A DNA stretch of 64,000 nt from a bacterium (GCA_905221095.1 CAJNBV010000002.1:1-64000), one strand, 5' to 3'. Numbered from the stretch's first letter, positions 27,997-37,565 are shown. A program made the numbers and translations. Notes: generated from the letters alone by a model not told the origin.

Positions 27997-28359
27997 ATGA
28001 AAATCGGTGATAAGCTAAAGGGGCGTATTACAGGGATTCAGCCCTACGGTGCCTTTGTTGAGCTAGAGACGGGTGATACGGGGCTGATTCACATTTCAGA
28101 GATTCGAACAGGATTTATTGAAAATATTCATGAAGCCCTGAAAGTCGATGAAGAGGTTCAAGTTCAGGTAGTAGATTTGGATGAATTTACAGGGAAAGCC
28201 AGTCTTTCTATCCGCACTTTGGAGGAAGAAAAGCACCAGTTTCCTAGACGGAGACGCTTTTCAAGCGACCGCTTTAACTACGGCTTTGCGCCTCTCAAAA
28301 GAATGATGCCAATTTGGACCAAGGAAGCCCTTCAACATTTGAAGAAGCAGAAGAATTAG
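27997..28359 (+). CDS. cvfD: S1-domain RNA-binding protein (CvfD/YugI-like)
   Basis: This 120-aa protein has one S1 domain at residues 1-75, with G-x-x-x-x-G-x-I-T-G-I-Q-P-Y-G-A-F-V-E-L and G-L-I-H-I-S-E-I. A basic tail follows, with a run of arginines near residue 84. Single S1-domain proteins of this type (general stress protein 13, YugI, CvfD) bind RNA and affect post-transcriptional control; CvfD is the pneumococcal name, assigned here by family and gene order. I chose the ATG at 27997, one base after the previous stop and preceded by GAGG, over an upstream in-frame ATG inside the preceding gene. Confidence 0.8.
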   Translation: MKIGDKLKGRITGIQPYGAFVELETGDTGLIHISEIRTGFIENIHEALKVDEEVQVQVVDLDEFTGKASLSIRTLEEEKHQFPRRRRFSSDRFNYGFAPLKRMMPIWTKEALQHLKKQKN

Positions 28360-28396
28360 TTAGAAATCTATATTCTTTGTAATGTTAATATAAATT

Positions 28397-28405
28397 TGCT
28401 ATAAT
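28397..28405 (+). promoter_or_regulatory. Extended -10 promoter of a possibly leaderless gene
   Basis: TGCTATAAT at 28397-28405 ends seven bases before the ATG at 28412. Transcription should therefore begin at or next to the start codon. Confidence 0.65.
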
Positions 28406-28411
28406 AGGACC

Positions 28412-29161
28412 ATGGAAGAAGAACAATTATTAAAATCAGGAGAGCGCATTAACCAGCTCTTTTCGACAGATATTAAAATCATTCAAAATAGAGAGGTTTT
28501 TAGCTATTCGGTGGATAGTGTTCTCTTGTCACGATTTCCACGTTTTCCTAAGAAGGGATTGATTGTGGATTTCTGCGCTGGGAATGGAGCGGTAGGGCTT
28601 TTTGCCAGTACTCGTACTCAGGCACAGATATTGTCTGTTGAGATTCAGGAGCGTTTGGCAGATATGGCTGAACGCTCTGTCCGTTTGAATGGATTAGAAG
28701 ATCAGATGGAGATCATCTGCGATGATTTGAAAAATATGCCTGCTTACATTCAGGGAAGTAAGGTGGATATGATTTTGTGTAATCCGCCCTATTTCAAGGT
28801 GGATCCTCATTCCAATTTGAACGAGAGCGAACATTACCTCTTGGCGCGCCATGAAATTACGACCAATCTGGAGGAAATCTGCCGTAGTGCCCAAAGTATT
28901 CTCAAGTCTAATGGGCGTTTGGCCATGGTTCATCGTCCTGATCGCCTCTTGGATATCTTGGACATGTTGCAACGGCATAATCTAGCCCCTAAGCGCCTGC
29001 AGTTTGTTTATCCAAAGCGGGAAAAGGAAGCCAATATGCTCTTGATTGAAGCTATCAAGGATGGCTCGACAAGTGGTTTTAAGGTTTTACCACCTCTCAT
29101 TGTTCACAATGATGATGGCTCTTATACGCCGGAACTCGAAGAGATTTATTATGGATCATAA
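28412..29161 (+). CDS. tRNA1(Val) adenine-37 N6-methyltransferase-like protein
   Basis: This 249-aa protein has a Rossmann methyltransferase core: the SAM-binding strand [13 protein letters not shown] (about 49-61), an acidic strand end V-E-I-Q-E and the catalytic N-P-P-Y motif (about residue 124), which marks adenine N6 or glutamine methylation. Length and pattern fit the TrmN6/YabB group that methylates adenine next to the tRNA anticodon; the exact tRNA is inferred. The ATG lies seven bases from the -10 box and its only AGGA is two bases away, so the mRNA may be leaderless. The stop overlaps the next gene by eleven bases. Confidence 0.82.
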   Translation: MEEEQLLKSGERINQLFSTDIKIIQNREVFSYSVDSVLLSRFPRFPKKGLIVDFCAGNGAVGLFASTRTQAQILSVEIQERLADMAERSVRLNGLEDQMEIICDDLKNMPAYIQGSKVDMILCNPPYFKVDPHSNLNESEHYLLARHEITTNLEEICRSAQSILKSNGRLAMVHRPDRLLDILDMLQRHNLAPKRLQFVYPKREKEANMLLIEAIKDGSTSGFKVLPPLIVHNDDGSYTPELEEIYYGS

Positions 29162-29447
29162 GGCTTATATGTATGTGCTGGAGTGCCGTGATGGTTCCTA
29201 TTATACCGGTTATACGACTGATGTGAGAAGACGCCTCGCTGTCCACAATAGTGGGAAGGGAGCCAAATATACACGAGCACGCTTGCCAGTCAAACTCATC
29301 TATGCTCAAGGTTTTGCTAGTAAGGAAGAAGCCATGTCGGCAGAAGCCCTGCTTAAGCGTAAGAAGAGGTCACAGAAGGAGCAATTTTTATCTGAAAATC
29401 AAGATAGAAATTTACTCATACTCAATGAAAATCAAAGAGAAAACTAG
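29151..29447 (+). CDS. GIY-YIG domain protein (YhbQ/UPF0213-like)
   Basis: This 98-aa protein has the GIY-YIG motif as Y-M-Y-V-L-E-C with Y-Y-T-G-Y-T-T-D, then [18 protein letters not shown], a strong match to the small YhbQ-type group. Members have a nuclease fold, but their cellular role is unclear. I start at 29151, where M-D-H-K-A-Y begins the family domain; the gene overlaps the methyltransferase by eleven bases. A BOX element begins at 29418 inside the coding region, so the last nine residues and the stop come from BOX sequence. Confidence 0.85.
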   Translation: MDHKAYMYVLECRDGSYYTGYTTDVRRRLAVHNSGKGAKYTRARLPVKLIYAQGFASKEEAMSAEALLKRKKRSQKEQFLSENQDRNLLILNENQREN

Positions 29448-29568
29448 GAAGCTAGCCGTAGGTTGCTCAAAGCACTGCTTTGAGGTTGTAGATAAGACTG
29501 ACGAAGTCAGTCACATATATAATCCAAGGCGAAGCTGACGTGGTTTAAATTTGATTTTCGAAGAGTAT
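29418..29568 (-). repeat. BOX element (boxA-boxB-boxC) overlapping a gene end
   Basis: It runs from ATACTCAATGAAAATCAAAG to TTCGAAGAGTAT, about 151 bp, with one boxB carrying TGCTTTGAGGTTGTAGATAA and GACTGACGAAGTCAG. The boxA part is partly degenerate. Its left end forms the 3' end of the GIY-YIG gene. Confidence 0.85.
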
Positions 29569-29588
29569 CAGTTATTTTGAAGAGTAGT

Positions 29589-29611
29589 GAGGAGCCCTTT
29601 GACTCCTCTTA
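29589..29611 (+). terminator. Terminator between the BOX element and ppaC
   Basis: GAGGAG and CTCCTC form a stem around eight bases; the following T tract is short. Confidence 0.5.
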
Positions 29612-29614
29612 CTT

Positions 29615-29643
29615 TTGTCAAAAAGCGAAAAAAATGCTACAAT
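29615..29643 (+). promoter_or_regulatory. ppaC promoter
   Basis: TTGTCA (29615-29620), 17 bp, TACAAT (29638-29643) preceded by TGC, an extended -10. Confidence 0.75.
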
Positions 29644-29672
29644 AAAGAGAATAAACAAAATGAGGTATTATC

Positions 29673-30608
29673 ATGTCTAAGATTCTAGTATTTGGTCACC
29701 AAAATCCAGACTCAGATGCCATCGGGTCATCTGTAGCCTTTGCCTACCTTGCAAAAGAAGCATACGGTTTGGATACGGAAGCTGTTGCCCTTGGAACTCC
29801 AAATGAAGAAACAGCCTTTGTCTTGAACTATTTTGGTATAGAAGCACCACGTGTTATCACTTCTGCTAAAGCAGAAGGTGCAGAGCAAGTTATCTTGACT
29901 GACCACAATGAATTCCAACAATCTGTATCAGATATTGCTGAAGTAGAAGTTTATGGTGTTGTAGACCACCACCGTGTAGCTAACTTTGAAACTGCAAGCC
30001 CACTTTACATGCGTTTGGAGCCAGTTGGGTCAGCGTCTTCAATCGTTTACCGTATGTTCAAAGAACATGGTGTAGCTGTTCCTAAAGAGATTGCTGGTTT
30101 GATGCTTTCAGGTTTGATTTCAGATACTCTTCTTTTGAAATCACCAACAACACACCCAACAGATAAGGTTATTGCTCCTGAATTGGCTGAATTAGCTGGT
30201 GTGAACTTGGAAGAATATGGTTTGGCTATGTTGAAAGCTGGTACAAACTTGGCTAGCAAATCTGCTGAAGAATTGATTGACATCGATGCTAAGACTTTCG
30301 AATTGAACGGAAATAATGTCCGTGTTGCTCAAGTAAACACAGTTGATATTGCTGAAGTTTTGGAACGTCAAGCAGAAATCGAAGCTGCAATGCAAGCTGC
30401 TAACACAGCAAACGGCTACTCTGACTTTGTCTTGATGATTACAGATATCGTCAACTCAAACTCAGAAATCCTAGCACTCGGTGCTAACATGGATAAGGTA
30501 GAAGCTGCTTTTAACTTCAAACTTGAAAACAACCACGCTTTCCTTGCTGGTGCTGTTTCACGTAAGAAACAAGTGGTACCTCAATTGACTGAAAGTTTTA
30601 ATGCTTAA
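29673..30608 (+). CDS. ppaC: Manganese-dependent inorganic pyrophosphatase
   Basis: This 311-aa family II pyrophosphatase hydrolyses pyrophosphate released by biosynthesis. Metal-binding motifs are visible: G-H-Q-N-P-D-S-D-A near the N-terminus (His and two Asp), D-H-N-E around residue 76 and the V-V-D-H-H-R motif near 96-101. The C-terminal S-R-K-K-Q-V-V-P signature carries substrate-binding basic residues. Length is typical of DHH-type cytosolic enzymes in streptococci. It has its own strong promoter and a terminator follows. Confidence 0.95.
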   Translation: MSKILVFGHQNPDSDAIGSSVAFAYLAKEAYGLDTEAVALGTPNEETAFVLNYFGIEAPRVITSAKAEGAEQVILTDHNEFQQSVSDIAEVEVYGVVDHHRVANFETASPLYMRLEPVGSASSIVYRMFKEHGVAVPKEIAGLMLSGLISDTLLLKSPTTHPTDKVIAPELAELAGVNLEEYGLAMLKAGTNLASKSAEELIDIDAKTFELNGNNVRVAQVNTVDIAEVLERQAEIEAAMQAANTANGYSDFVLMITDIVNSNSEILALGANMDKVEAAFNFKLENNHAFLAGAVSRKKQVVPQLTESFNA

Positions 30609-30657
30609 GATTTTGGGTGTCAGTTCAAAATCGGAAAATCTAGTTTGACTTATATCG

Positions 30658-30681
30658 AAAGGAGTTTCGGCTCCTTTTTTT
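30658..30681 (+). terminator. ppaC terminator
   Basis: AAAGGAG and CTCCTTT form a stem with a TTTCGG loop, followed by T's. Confidence 0.8.
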
Positions 30682-30694
30682 CTAGGAGTGAAGC

Positions 30695-31207
30695 ATGTTA
30701 GCAAATGGCGATTTGATTTTTGTGAAGGACCTTTCAGATATGGGGCAGGCCATCCAGACTTCCACAGGCAGCTATAGCCATGTTGCCATTTATTTGGATG
30801 GGATGATTTACCATGCTAGTGGAAAGGAGGGTGTTATCTGTCAGGAACCCGCAGACTTCTTTGAGCCCAATCATTTGTACGACCTCTATGTTTACCCAGA
30901 ACTAGATATCCAGTCGGTGAAGGAGAGAGCTTGCAAACATCTTGGAGCTCCCTACAATGCTTCTTTCTATCCAGATGGCGCTGGTTTTTACTGTTCCCAG
31001 TATATAGTAGAAGTCCTACCGATTTTTGAAACTATTCCCATGAAATTTGGAGATGGTGAGCAGGAGATTAGTGATTTTTGGAGGGAGCATTATAGAAAAC
31101 TAGGTCTGCCTGTTCCTCTGAACCAAGCTGGGACCAATCCTAGTCAGTTGGCAGCATCGCCTCTGTTAGAATGTAAAGAAAGGAATCTTCATGATTCAGA
31201 TTTTTAA
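30695..31207 (+). CDS. YiiX-like NlpC/P60-superfamily cysteine hydrolase
   Basis: This 170-aa protein fits the permuted NlpC/P60 group typified by YiiX: N-G-D-L-I-F-V at the start, the catalytic His in S-H-V-A-I-Y (about residue 28) and the catalytic Cys in F-Y-C-S-Q-Y (about residue 108). Family members cleave amide or acyl bonds and some act on lipids or peptides; the substrate is unknown. There is no signal peptide. The stop overlaps the next gene by 17 bases, so the two are coupled. The gene starts just after the ppaC terminator. Confidence 0.75.
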   Translation: MLANGDLIFVKDLSDMGQAIQTSTGSYSHVAIYLDGMIYHASGKEGVICQEPADFFEPNHLYDLYVYPELDIQSVKERACKHLGAPYNASFYPDGAGFYCSQYIVEVLPIFETIPMKFGDGEQEISDFWREHYRKLGLPVPLNQAGTNPSQLAASPLLECKERNLHDSDF

Positions 31208-31841
31208 TCCCTCTCGTTTAACGAGACAGCCATTTTTTAGAGAATTGATCCGCTATCTGGACCAGCATGAGGATGTTATTTTGCGAGAAATTAAGGCTCA
31301 ATTTCCAGATGTAGCAGTTGACAAACTCATGGAAGAGTATATAAAGGCAGGCTTGATTCTACGAGAAAATAAGCGTTATTACCTTAATATTCCTATGCTT
31401 GAATCACTCGATAGTCTCGAACTGGATCAAGAGATTTTTGTCAGAGAAGATAGTCCAGTCTATCCAGTCTTGTCGGAGAAAACTTTTGAGACGGAATTGT
31501 TCAATCAAACCAATGCAGCTATTTTAGTTGAAAAGACGGACTTTGCGCGCACTAAAATGACCTTGTCTAATTATTTCTACAAGGTCAAACATCAGTATCC
31601 TTTGACAGAAAAACAGCAGGAACTCTATGACATTTTGGGAGATGTCAATCCTGAGTATGCTCTCAAATATATGACGACTTTTTTGTTGAAATTTCTCAAA
31701 AAAGACCAGCTTATGCAGAAACGCCGTGACATCTTTGTGGACAGTTTAGTTGTCCTAGGTTATATTGTCCAAAATGAAGAAGGAAAGTATGAGTTGACTG
31801 TTGATTTTGATAAGGAAAGACTAACTTTCTACTTGGTCTGA
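31191..31841 (+). CDS. DUF1803-type streptococcal protein
   Basis: This 216-aa cytoplasmic protein has no signal peptide or membrane helix. It begins with M-I-Q-I-F-N-P-S-R-L-T-R-Q-P-F-F, followed by a helix-rich region with a winged-helix look (about 20-60) and a basic C-terminal part. The pattern fits DUF1803, a family I know only from streptococci, with no established function. The start codon lies inside the preceding hydrolase gene, so the two proteins are probably made together. Confidence 0.6.
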   Translation: MIQIFNPSRLTRQPFFRELIRYLDQHEDVILREIKAQFPDVAVDKLMEEYIKAGLILRENKRYYLNIPMLESLDSLELDQEIFVREDSPVYPVLSEKTFETELFNQTNAAILVEKTDFARTKMTLSNYFYKVKHQYPLTEKQQELYDILGDVNPEYALKYMTTFLLKFLKKDQLMQKRRDIFVDSLVVLGYIVQNEEGKYELTVDFDKERLTFYLV

Positions 31842-31864
31842 TTTCTTGTTTCTGAGCACATTGT

Positions 31865-31891
31865 TTGACTTTCCTTAGTACTCGGTATAAA
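31865..31891 (+). promoter_or_regulatory. Candidate csbD promoter
   Basis: TTGACT (31865-31870) and TATAAA (31886-31891) with a 15-bp spacer, shorter than ideal. Confidence 0.4.
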
Positions 31892-31941
31892 CTATATGTA
31901 ACCGGTAACACATATCGGAATAAACTAAAGGAGACAATCAT

Positions 31942-32133
31942 ATGTCACTTGAAAACAAATTGGAACAAGCAACAGGCGCTATCAAAGAAGGATTTGGTAA
32001 AGTTACTGGGGATAGCAAGACTGAAGCAGAAGGCGCTGTAGAAAAGACAGTTGCTAAGGCAAAAGAAGTAGTTGAAGATGCGAAAGGTGCTGTAGAAGGT
32101 GCCGTTGAAGGTTTGAAAAACGCTTTTAAATAA
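31942..32133 (+). CDS. CsbD-family stress protein
   Basis: This 63-aa hydrophilic protein is almost entirely Ala, Lys, Glu, Gly and Val, with the opening [15 protein letters not shown] and G-K-V-T-G-D motifs of the CsbD-like family. Members are abundant under general stress in Gram-positive bacteria; their molecular role is not established. AAAGGAG lies before the ATG. It stands alone and converges with murE on a shared terminator. Confidence 0.85.
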   Translation: MSLENKLEQATGAIKEGFGKVTGDSKTEAEGAVEKTVAKAKEVVEDAKGAVEGAVEGLKNAFK

Positions 32134-32140
32134 ATATAGA

Positions 32141-32174
32141 AAAAATCAAGGGTTTCATTTCCCTTGATTTTTTT
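32141..32174. terminator. Bidirectional terminator between csbD and murE
   Basis: A 12-pair stem, AAAAATCAAGGG / CCCTTGATTTTT, with A and T tracts on the outer sides, works for both converging genes. Confidence 0.9.
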
Positions 32175-32180
32175 ACTATC

Positions 32181-33626
32181 TTATAAATAATTTTCTGCTA
32201 CGGCGGCATCTCCAGGATAGGCTTCTTTCTTGCCTTGGACGATTTGGTAGCAATCTGCTCCCTTACCAGCAATAATAACTGCATCTAATTCGTGATTTGT
32301 GATAGCCATAGCTGCCTTGATGGCTTCTTGGCGATCCGCAATCTTTTCAACAGGATGATTGATGTAGCTACTGATTTCATCTGCAATGGCCATTGGGTCC
32401 TCATAGTTGGGGTCATCAGCAGTCAGAAAGACTTGAATCTCAGGATGTTGATTGAGGAGAAGGCCAAAGTCCTTACGACGGCTTTCTCCTTTATTTCCTG
32501 TCGAACCCAGAACCAGAGCAATTTTTCCAGTTTGATGAGTTTCAACCACATTGATGAGTTTTTTGAGACTATCACCATTGTGGGCATAGTCGATGAAGAC
32601 CTTGGCTCCATTTTTCTGAGTAAGGACTTCCATACGACCAGGAACTCGGGTTGCAGCAATTCCTTTTTTGATGTCCTCAAGACTAGCTCCGAGACGGAGG
32701 CAAGCAAGTCCAGCAGCAACGGCATTTTCTTGGTTGAAGTGACCAATCAGTTGGATATCATAATCACCAGCCAGTTTCCCACTAGCTGAAAAGCTAAAGG
32801 CTTTGGAATTCTCGATTTGATTATTTGATTGGCTACCATAGAAATCATGGTCTTGATCTGCCACTTGTTCTTTCAAGACAGAAAAGTGATCCATGTCACT
32901 GTTAATGATGACTGCCCGGCTATTTTCCATCAAGAGACGCTTATGGTAGAAGTAGTCTTCAAAGCTAGGGTGTTCAATCGGGCCGATATGGTCTGGGCTG
33001 ATATTGAGGAAAACTCCCACATCAAAGGTTAGACCATAGACACGTTTGACTAGATAGGCTTGACTGGAGACTTCCATGATGAGGTGGGTACGATCATTTT
33101 GCACAGCTTGATTCATCATGTCAAAGAGGTCAATACTCTCAGGAGTTGTCAATGCAGACTTGAAGAAAGTTTTACCATCTAGAGTTGTGTTCATGGTCGA
33201 CAACATTGCAGGTCGGTGACTTTGAGATAAAATGTTATAGGCGAAGTAGGCTGCTGTTGTCTTACCCTTAGTACCAGTAAAGGCAAGGAGTTTGAGTTTT
33301 TTCTGAGGATTGTCATAAAATTCCATGGCAATCAAACTCATGGCTTTCTTGATATCGCTGACGATAATGGCAGGAATACCAACCTCATAGTCTTTTTCAG
33401 ACACATACCAACCGAGTCCTTGAGAGATGGCTGAAAGCAGAAATTCCTTCTTAAAGGCAGCGCCCTTGACGAAAAAGAGGCTCTTCTCTTTGGCCTTGCG
33501 GCTGTCATAGCAGATGGTATCAAACACGACATCGCTGTAGTTGTAGTGGTAGTGTCCTTGGTCGATAATCTCGCGGAAGAGACCATCTTTCTTTAATATA
33601 TCTAATACGGTTTCAATCTTTATCAT
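32181..33626 (-). CDS. murE: UDP-MurNAc-L-Ala-D-Glu:L-lysine ligase
   Basis: This 481-aa Mur ligase adds L-lysine as the third stem-peptide residue in cytoplasmic peptidoglycan precursor synthesis. The ATP-binding loop G-T-K-G-K-T-T lies near residue 117. The amino-acid selectivity motif is D-D-P-N with E-D-P after it, as in lysine enzymes; diaminopimelate enzymes have D-N-P-R. It is divergent from the MurJ-type flippase, so a precursor ligase and a lipid II exporter share a control region. The -10 box is only eight bases from the ATG, and no good ribosome binding site is present. Confidence 0.95.
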   Translation of the reverse strand: MIKIETVLDILKKDGLFREIIDQGHYHYNYSDVVFDTICYDSRKAKEKSLFFVKGAAFKKEFLLSAISQGLGWYVSEKDYEVGIPAIIVSDIKKAMSLIAMEFYDNPQKKLKLLAFTGTKGKTTAAYFAYNILSQSHRPAMLSTMNTTLDGKTFFKSALTTPESIDLFDMMNQAVQNDRTHLIMEVSSQAYLVKRVYGLTFDVGVFLNISPDHIGPIEHPSFEDYFYHKRLLMENSRAVIINSDMDHFSVLKEQVADQDHDFYGSQSNNQIENSKAFSFSASGKLAGDYDIQLIGHFNQENAVAAGLACLRLGASLEDIKKGIAATRVPGRMEVLTQKNGAKVFIDYAHNGDSLKKLINVVETHQTGKIALVLGSTGNKGESRRKDFGLLLNQHPEIQVFLTADDPNYEDPMAIADEISSYINHPVEKIADRQEAIKAAMAITNHELDAVIIAGKGADCYQIVQGKKEAYPGDAAVAENYL

Positions 33627-33633
33627 ACTTTCT

Positions 33634-33639
33634 ATTGTA
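33634..33639 (-). promoter_or_regulatory. murE -10 element
   Basis: TACAAT on the minus strand, its last base eight positions before the A of the ATG. The transcript is predicted to start at or within a base or two of the start codon. Confidence 0.45.
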
Positions 33640-33731
33640 AACCGAAAGTCGCAAATTTACAAGTAACAAGGAAAAGTTTATAATGGAAGATAAGGAGTTT
33701 TTCCTAGTTATCAAAATTGAATGAGGAATCT

Positions 33732-35354
33732 ATGTCGCACGAAAACAATCACCAGCAGGCCCAGATGTTACGGGGGACTGCTTGGTTAACGGCTAGTAAC
33801 TTTATCAGTCGCCTGCTTGGAGCCATCTATATTATCCCTTGGTATATCTGGATGGGGTCTTATGCAGCTACGGCCAATGGTCTCTTTACCATGGGTTACA
33901 ATATCTATGCCTGGTTCTTGCTGGTTTCAACAGCGGGGATTCCGGTTGCGGTGGCCAAGCAAGTTGCTAAGTACAATACCATGCGAGAAGAAGAGCACAG
34001 CTTTGCCCTGATTCGGAGCTTTCTAGGCTTTATGACAGGACTAGGCCTCGTTTTTGCCCTAATCTTGTATGTCTTTTCCCCTTGGCTAGCAGACTTGTCT
34101 GGCGTGGGCAAAGACTTGATACCGATCATGCAAAGCTTGGCTTGGGGAGTCTTGATTTTCCCGTCTATGAGTGTTATCCGAGGATTTTTCCAAGGAATGA
34201 ATAACCTCAAACCTTATGCCATGAGCCAAATTGCTGAGCAGGTCATTCGTGTTATCTGGATGCTCTTAGCAACCTTTATCATTATGAAGCTCGGTTCAGG
34301 AGATTACCTAGCAGCTGTTACCCAATCGACCTTTGCTGCCTTTGTCGGCATGGTAGCCAGTTTTGCAGTTTTGCTTTATTTCCTTGCTCAAGAAGGCTTA
34401 CTCAAAAGAGTCTTTGAAACAGGGGATAAGCTTAACAGCAAGCGTCTCTTGGTCGATACCATAAAGGAAGCTATTCCTTTTATCCTGACAGGGTCCGCCA
34501 TCCAGCTCTTCCAGATTCTGGATCAGATGACCTTTATCAATAGTATGAGCTGGTTTACCAACTACAGCAACGAGGACTTGGTTGTCATGTTTTCTTATTT
34601 CTCAGCCAATCCTAATAAAATCACTATGATTTTGATTTCTGTAGGGGTTTCAATTGGGGGTGTCGGCTTGCCACTTTTGACTGAAAACTATGTCAAGGGG
34701 GACTTGAAGGCAGCTTCTCGTCTCGTTCAGGATAGTATTACCATGCTTTTCGTATTCCTGCTACCAGCAACAGTTGGAGTGGTCATGGTAGGAGAACCTC
34801 TTTATACAGTCTTCTATGGCAAGCCAGATAGTTTGGCTATGGGCTTGTTTGTCTTTGCAGTTTTGCAGTCTACTATTTTAGGCCTGTACATGGTCTTGTC
34901 TCCAATGCTTCAGGCTATGTTCCGCAACCGCAAGGCCGTTCTCTATTTTATTTATGGTTCGATTGCCAAGCTAGTCTTGCAAATACCTACCATCGCCCTA
35001 TTCCACAGTTATGGTCCTTTGATTTCTACAACCATTGGGCTCATCATTCCTAACGTCTTGATGTATCGGGATATTTGTAAGGTAACAGGTGTCAAGCGCA
35101 AGGTGATTTTGAAGCGAACCATTTTAATCAGTTTGTTGACCCTTGTTATGTTCATCGGTGTCGGTGCCATCCAGTGGATTTTAGGATTTGTCTTCCAACC
35201 GAGTGGACGTTTGTGGAGCTTCCTTTATGTAGCCCTTGTCGGTGCCATGGGTGGAGGAGTATATGGAGCCATGAGTCTCCGTACTCGTTTATTGGATAAG
35301 GTGATTGGAAAAGCCCAAGCAGATCGCCTGCGAGCAAAATTAAAAATTTCTTAA
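33732..35354 (+). CDS. ytgP: MurJ/YtgP-type lipid II flippase
   Basis: This 540-aa MOP-superfamily membrane protein has about 14 helices and the YtgP start R-G-T-A-W-L-T-A-S-N-F-I-S-R-L-L-G. The streptococcal YtgP homologue is known to replace E. coli MurJ, so the likely job is moving lipid-linked peptidoglycan precursor across the membrane; other polysaccharide flippases share the fold. I chose the ATG at 33732, five bases after GAGG, over an in-frame TTG at 33717. It is divergent from murE, which supports a cell-wall role. Confidence 0.82.
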   Translation: MSHENNHQQAQMLRGTAWLTASNFISRLLGAIYIIPWYIWMGSYAATANGLFTMGYNIYAWFLLVSTAGIPVAVAKQVAKYNTMREEEHSFALIRSFLGFMTGLGLVFALILYVFSPWLADLSGVGKDLIPIMQSLAWGVLIFPSMSVIRGFFQGMNNLKPYAMSQIAEQVIRVIWMLLATFIIMKLGSGDYLAAVTQSTFAAFVGMVASFAVLLYFLAQEGLLKRVFETGDKLNSKRLLVDTIKEAIPFILTGSAIQLFQILDQMTFINSMSWFTNYSNEDLVVMFSYFSANPNKITMILISVGVSIGGVGLPLLTENYVKGDLKAASRLVQDSITMLFVFLLPATVGVVMVGEPLYTVFYGKPDSLAMGLFVFAVLQSTILGLYMVLSPMLQAMFRNRKAVLYFIYGSIAKLVLQIPTIALFHSYGPLISTTIGLIIPNVLMYRDICKVTGVKRKVILKRTILISLLTLVMFIGVGAIQWILGFVFQPSGRLWSFLYVALVGAMGGGVYGAMSLRTRLLDKVIGKAQADRLRAKLKIS

Positions 35355-35370
35355 AAAATAATTTATAAAT

Positions 35371-35424
35371 AAAATGAATAAGTTGAGTTTTTTAAAAACT
35401 AAATCACTATCTTATTCATTTTTT
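35371..35424 (+). terminator. Long-loop terminator after ytgP
   Basis: The 12-base arms AAAATGAATAAG and CTTATTCATTTT pair exactly around 28 bases that hold an inner TTTTTTAAAAA palindrome; T's follow. Confidence 0.7.
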
Positions 35425-35499
35425 ATTGTTTGAATTGGATATAAAATGTAAAACAGAGAATAAATAACGAAAGTAATTGAATTTTATGTCAAAAAACAC

Positions 35500-35528
35500 T
35501 TGACTAAAAAGTAGTTAATCTGTATAAT
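35500..35528 (+). promoter_or_regulatory. aliB promoter
   Basis: TTGACT (35500-35505), 17 bp, TATAAT (35523-35528), close to consensus. Confidence 0.85.
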
Positions 35529-35560
35529 AAAACAAATATTTAAATCAGGAGGTTCTGGAA

Positions 35561-37519
35561 ATGAAAAAGTCTAAGGCCAAGTATGCAACGCTTGCAGGTG
35601 TCGTGTTAAGTGCAGGTATTTTGTTAAGTGCCTGTGGAAATTCTAGCACAGCGTCAAAAACATATAACTATGTTTACTCAAGCGATCCATCAAGTTTGAA
35701 CTATCTAGCAGAAAACCGTGCAACAACCAATGATATTGTGACCAATCTGGTAGATGGGCTCATGGAAAATGACCAGTATGGGAACTATGTCCCATCTTTG
35801 GCAGAGGATTGGAGTGTTTCTCAAGACGGTTTGACCTATACCTACAAACTTCGTAAGGACATTAAGTGGTATACTTCAGAAGGAGATGAATATGCTCCTG
35901 TAACTGCCCAAGATTTTGTTACTGGTTTGAAATATGCGGCTGATAAAAAATCAGAAGCCTTGTACTTAGTGCAAGAATCCGTTGCTGGTTTAGATGACTA
36001 TATCACTGGTAAAACAAGCGACTTTTCAACTGTCGGAGTCAAGGCTCTTGATGACCAAACTGTTCAATATACCTTGACACGACCAGAACCTTACTGGAAC
36101 TCAAAAACAACCTCAACCATTCTCTTCCCAGTCAATGCGGATTTCTTGAAATCAAAAGGGGATGATTTCGGGAAGGTAGACCCGTCTAGCATTTTGTATA
36201 ATGGTCCTTTCTTGATGAAATCCTTTGTTTCAAAATCAGTTATCGAATACAAGAAAAATCCTAACTACTGGGATGCAAAAAATGTCTTTGTAGATGATGT
36301 CAAATTGGCCTATTATGATGGTAGTGACCAAGATGCACTGGCTCGTAACTTTGTGGAGGGGGCTTACAGTTATGCTCGTCTCTATCCAAACAGTTCGAGC
36401 TTCGAAGGAATCAAAGAGAAGAATAAGGATAACATCATTTATAGCATGCAAGATGCTACTTCTTACTTCTTAAACTTCAACCTAGATAGAAAATCTTATA
36501 AATTCACTTCAAAGACCAGTGATGCTGAGAAGAAATCGACTCAAGAAGCAGTTCTCAATAAAAACTTCCGTCAAGCCATTAACTTTGCCTATGACCGTAC
36601 AGCCTACGGGGCTCAATCTCAAGGAGAAGAGGGGGCAACTAAGATTTTGCGTAACCTCGTCGTTCCTCCAAACTTCGTAAGTATCAACGGAAAAGACTTT
36701 GGTGAAGTAGTAGCTTCTAAGATGGTCAATTATGGTAAGGAATGGCAAGGAATCAACTTTGCGGATGCCCAAGATCCATACTATAATCCTGAAAAAGCCA
36801 AAGCCAAATTTGCTGAAGCTAAGAAAGAACTCCAAGCCAAAGGAGTCCAATTCCCTATCCACTTAGATAAAACTGTAGATTTGACGAATAAGGCAGAGAT
36901 TCAAGGAATCAATTCCATGAAACAATCAATTGAATCTGTCTTAGGTGCAGATAATGTTGTGATTGATGTTCACCAACTCTCTACTGAAGACTTTGATAAT
37001 ACAAGCTATTTGGCTCAAACTGCTGCTCAGAAAGATTATGATCTTTACAATGGTGGTTGGAGTGCAGACTATCAAGATCCTTCAACCTATCTGGATGTCT
37101 TTAACGTTAATTCTGGTGGTTTGATGCAAAATCTAGGTTTGGAGCCAGGTGAAGCCAATGACAAAGCTAAGGCGGTTGGACTGGATGTCTATACTCAAAT
37201 GTTGGAAGAAGCTAATAAGGAACAAGATCCAGCTAAACGTTATGAAAAATATGCAGATGCCCAAGCTTGGTTGGTGGATAGCTCTCTAGCAATTCCAAAT
37301 GTTTCGCTTGGTGGAACACCAACATTGAGAAAAATTGTTCCTTTCTCATCACCATATTCATTAGCTGGTAATAAAGGGGTCGAATCATATAAATACCTCA
37401 AATTACAAGATAAGACAGTCACAAAAGATGAATATGAAAAAGCCAAAGAAAAATGGTTGAAAGAAAAAGAAGAATCCAATAAAAAAGCCCAAGAAGAATT
37501 GGCAAAACATGTCAAATAA
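35561..37519 (+). CDS. aliB: Oligopeptide-binding lipoprotein AliB-like
   Basis: This 652-aa substrate-binding protein has a lipoprotein signal ending in L-L-S-A-C-G (Cys about 25), so it is lipid-anchored outside the membrane. The body is an SBP_bac_5 fold with S-D-P-S-S-L-N-Y, L-A-E-D-W-x-V and Y-N-G-P-F motifs. AmiA, AliA and AliB in pneumococcus feed peptides to the Ami ABC permease and affect competence and colonisation; permease genes are absent here, as expected for the Ali proteins. The position beside murE and ytgP matches aliB from memory. The C-terminus is a charged Lys/Glu helix. AGGAGG precedes the ATG. Confidence 0.88.
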   Translation: MKKSKAKYATLAGVVLSAGILLSACGNSSTASKTYNYVYSSDPSSLNYLAENRATTNDIVTNLVDGLMENDQYGNYVPSLAEDWSVSQDGLTYTYKLRKDIKWYTSEGDEYAPVTAQDFVTGLKYAADKKSEALYLVQESVAGLDDYITGKTSDFSTVGVKALDDQTVQYTLTRPEPYWNSKTTSTILFPVNADFLKSKGDDFGKVDPSSILYNGPFLMKSFVSKSVIEYKKNPNYWDAKNVFVDDVKLAYYDGSDQDALARNFVEGAYSYARLYPNSSSFEGIKEKNKDNIIYSMQDATSYFLNFNLDRKSYKFTSKTSDAEKKSTQEAVLNKNFRQAINFAYDRTAYGAQSQGEEGATKILRNLVVPPNFVSINGKDFGEVVASKMVNYGKEWQGINFADAQDPYYNPEKAKAKFAEAKKELQAKGVQFPIHLDKTVDLTNKAEIQGINSMKQSIESVLGADNVVIDVHQLSTEDFDNTSYLAQTAAQKDYDLYNGGWSADYQDPSTYLDVFNVNSGGLMQNLGLEPGEANDKAKAVGLDVYTQMLEEANKEQDPAKRYEKYADAQAWLVDSSLAIPNVSLGGTPTLRKIVPFSSPYSLAGNKGVESYKYLKLQDKTVTKDEYEKAKEKWLKEKEESNKKAQEELAKHVK

Positions 37520-37531
37520 GGATTTTTCAAG

Positions 37532-37565
37532 AAAAACGATGGTTTCGAAAGAAGCTGTCGTTTTT
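37532..37565 (+). terminator. aliB terminator
   Basis: AAAAACGA and TCGTTTTT form a stem around a loop of about 18 bases, followed by T's. Confidence 0.75.
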
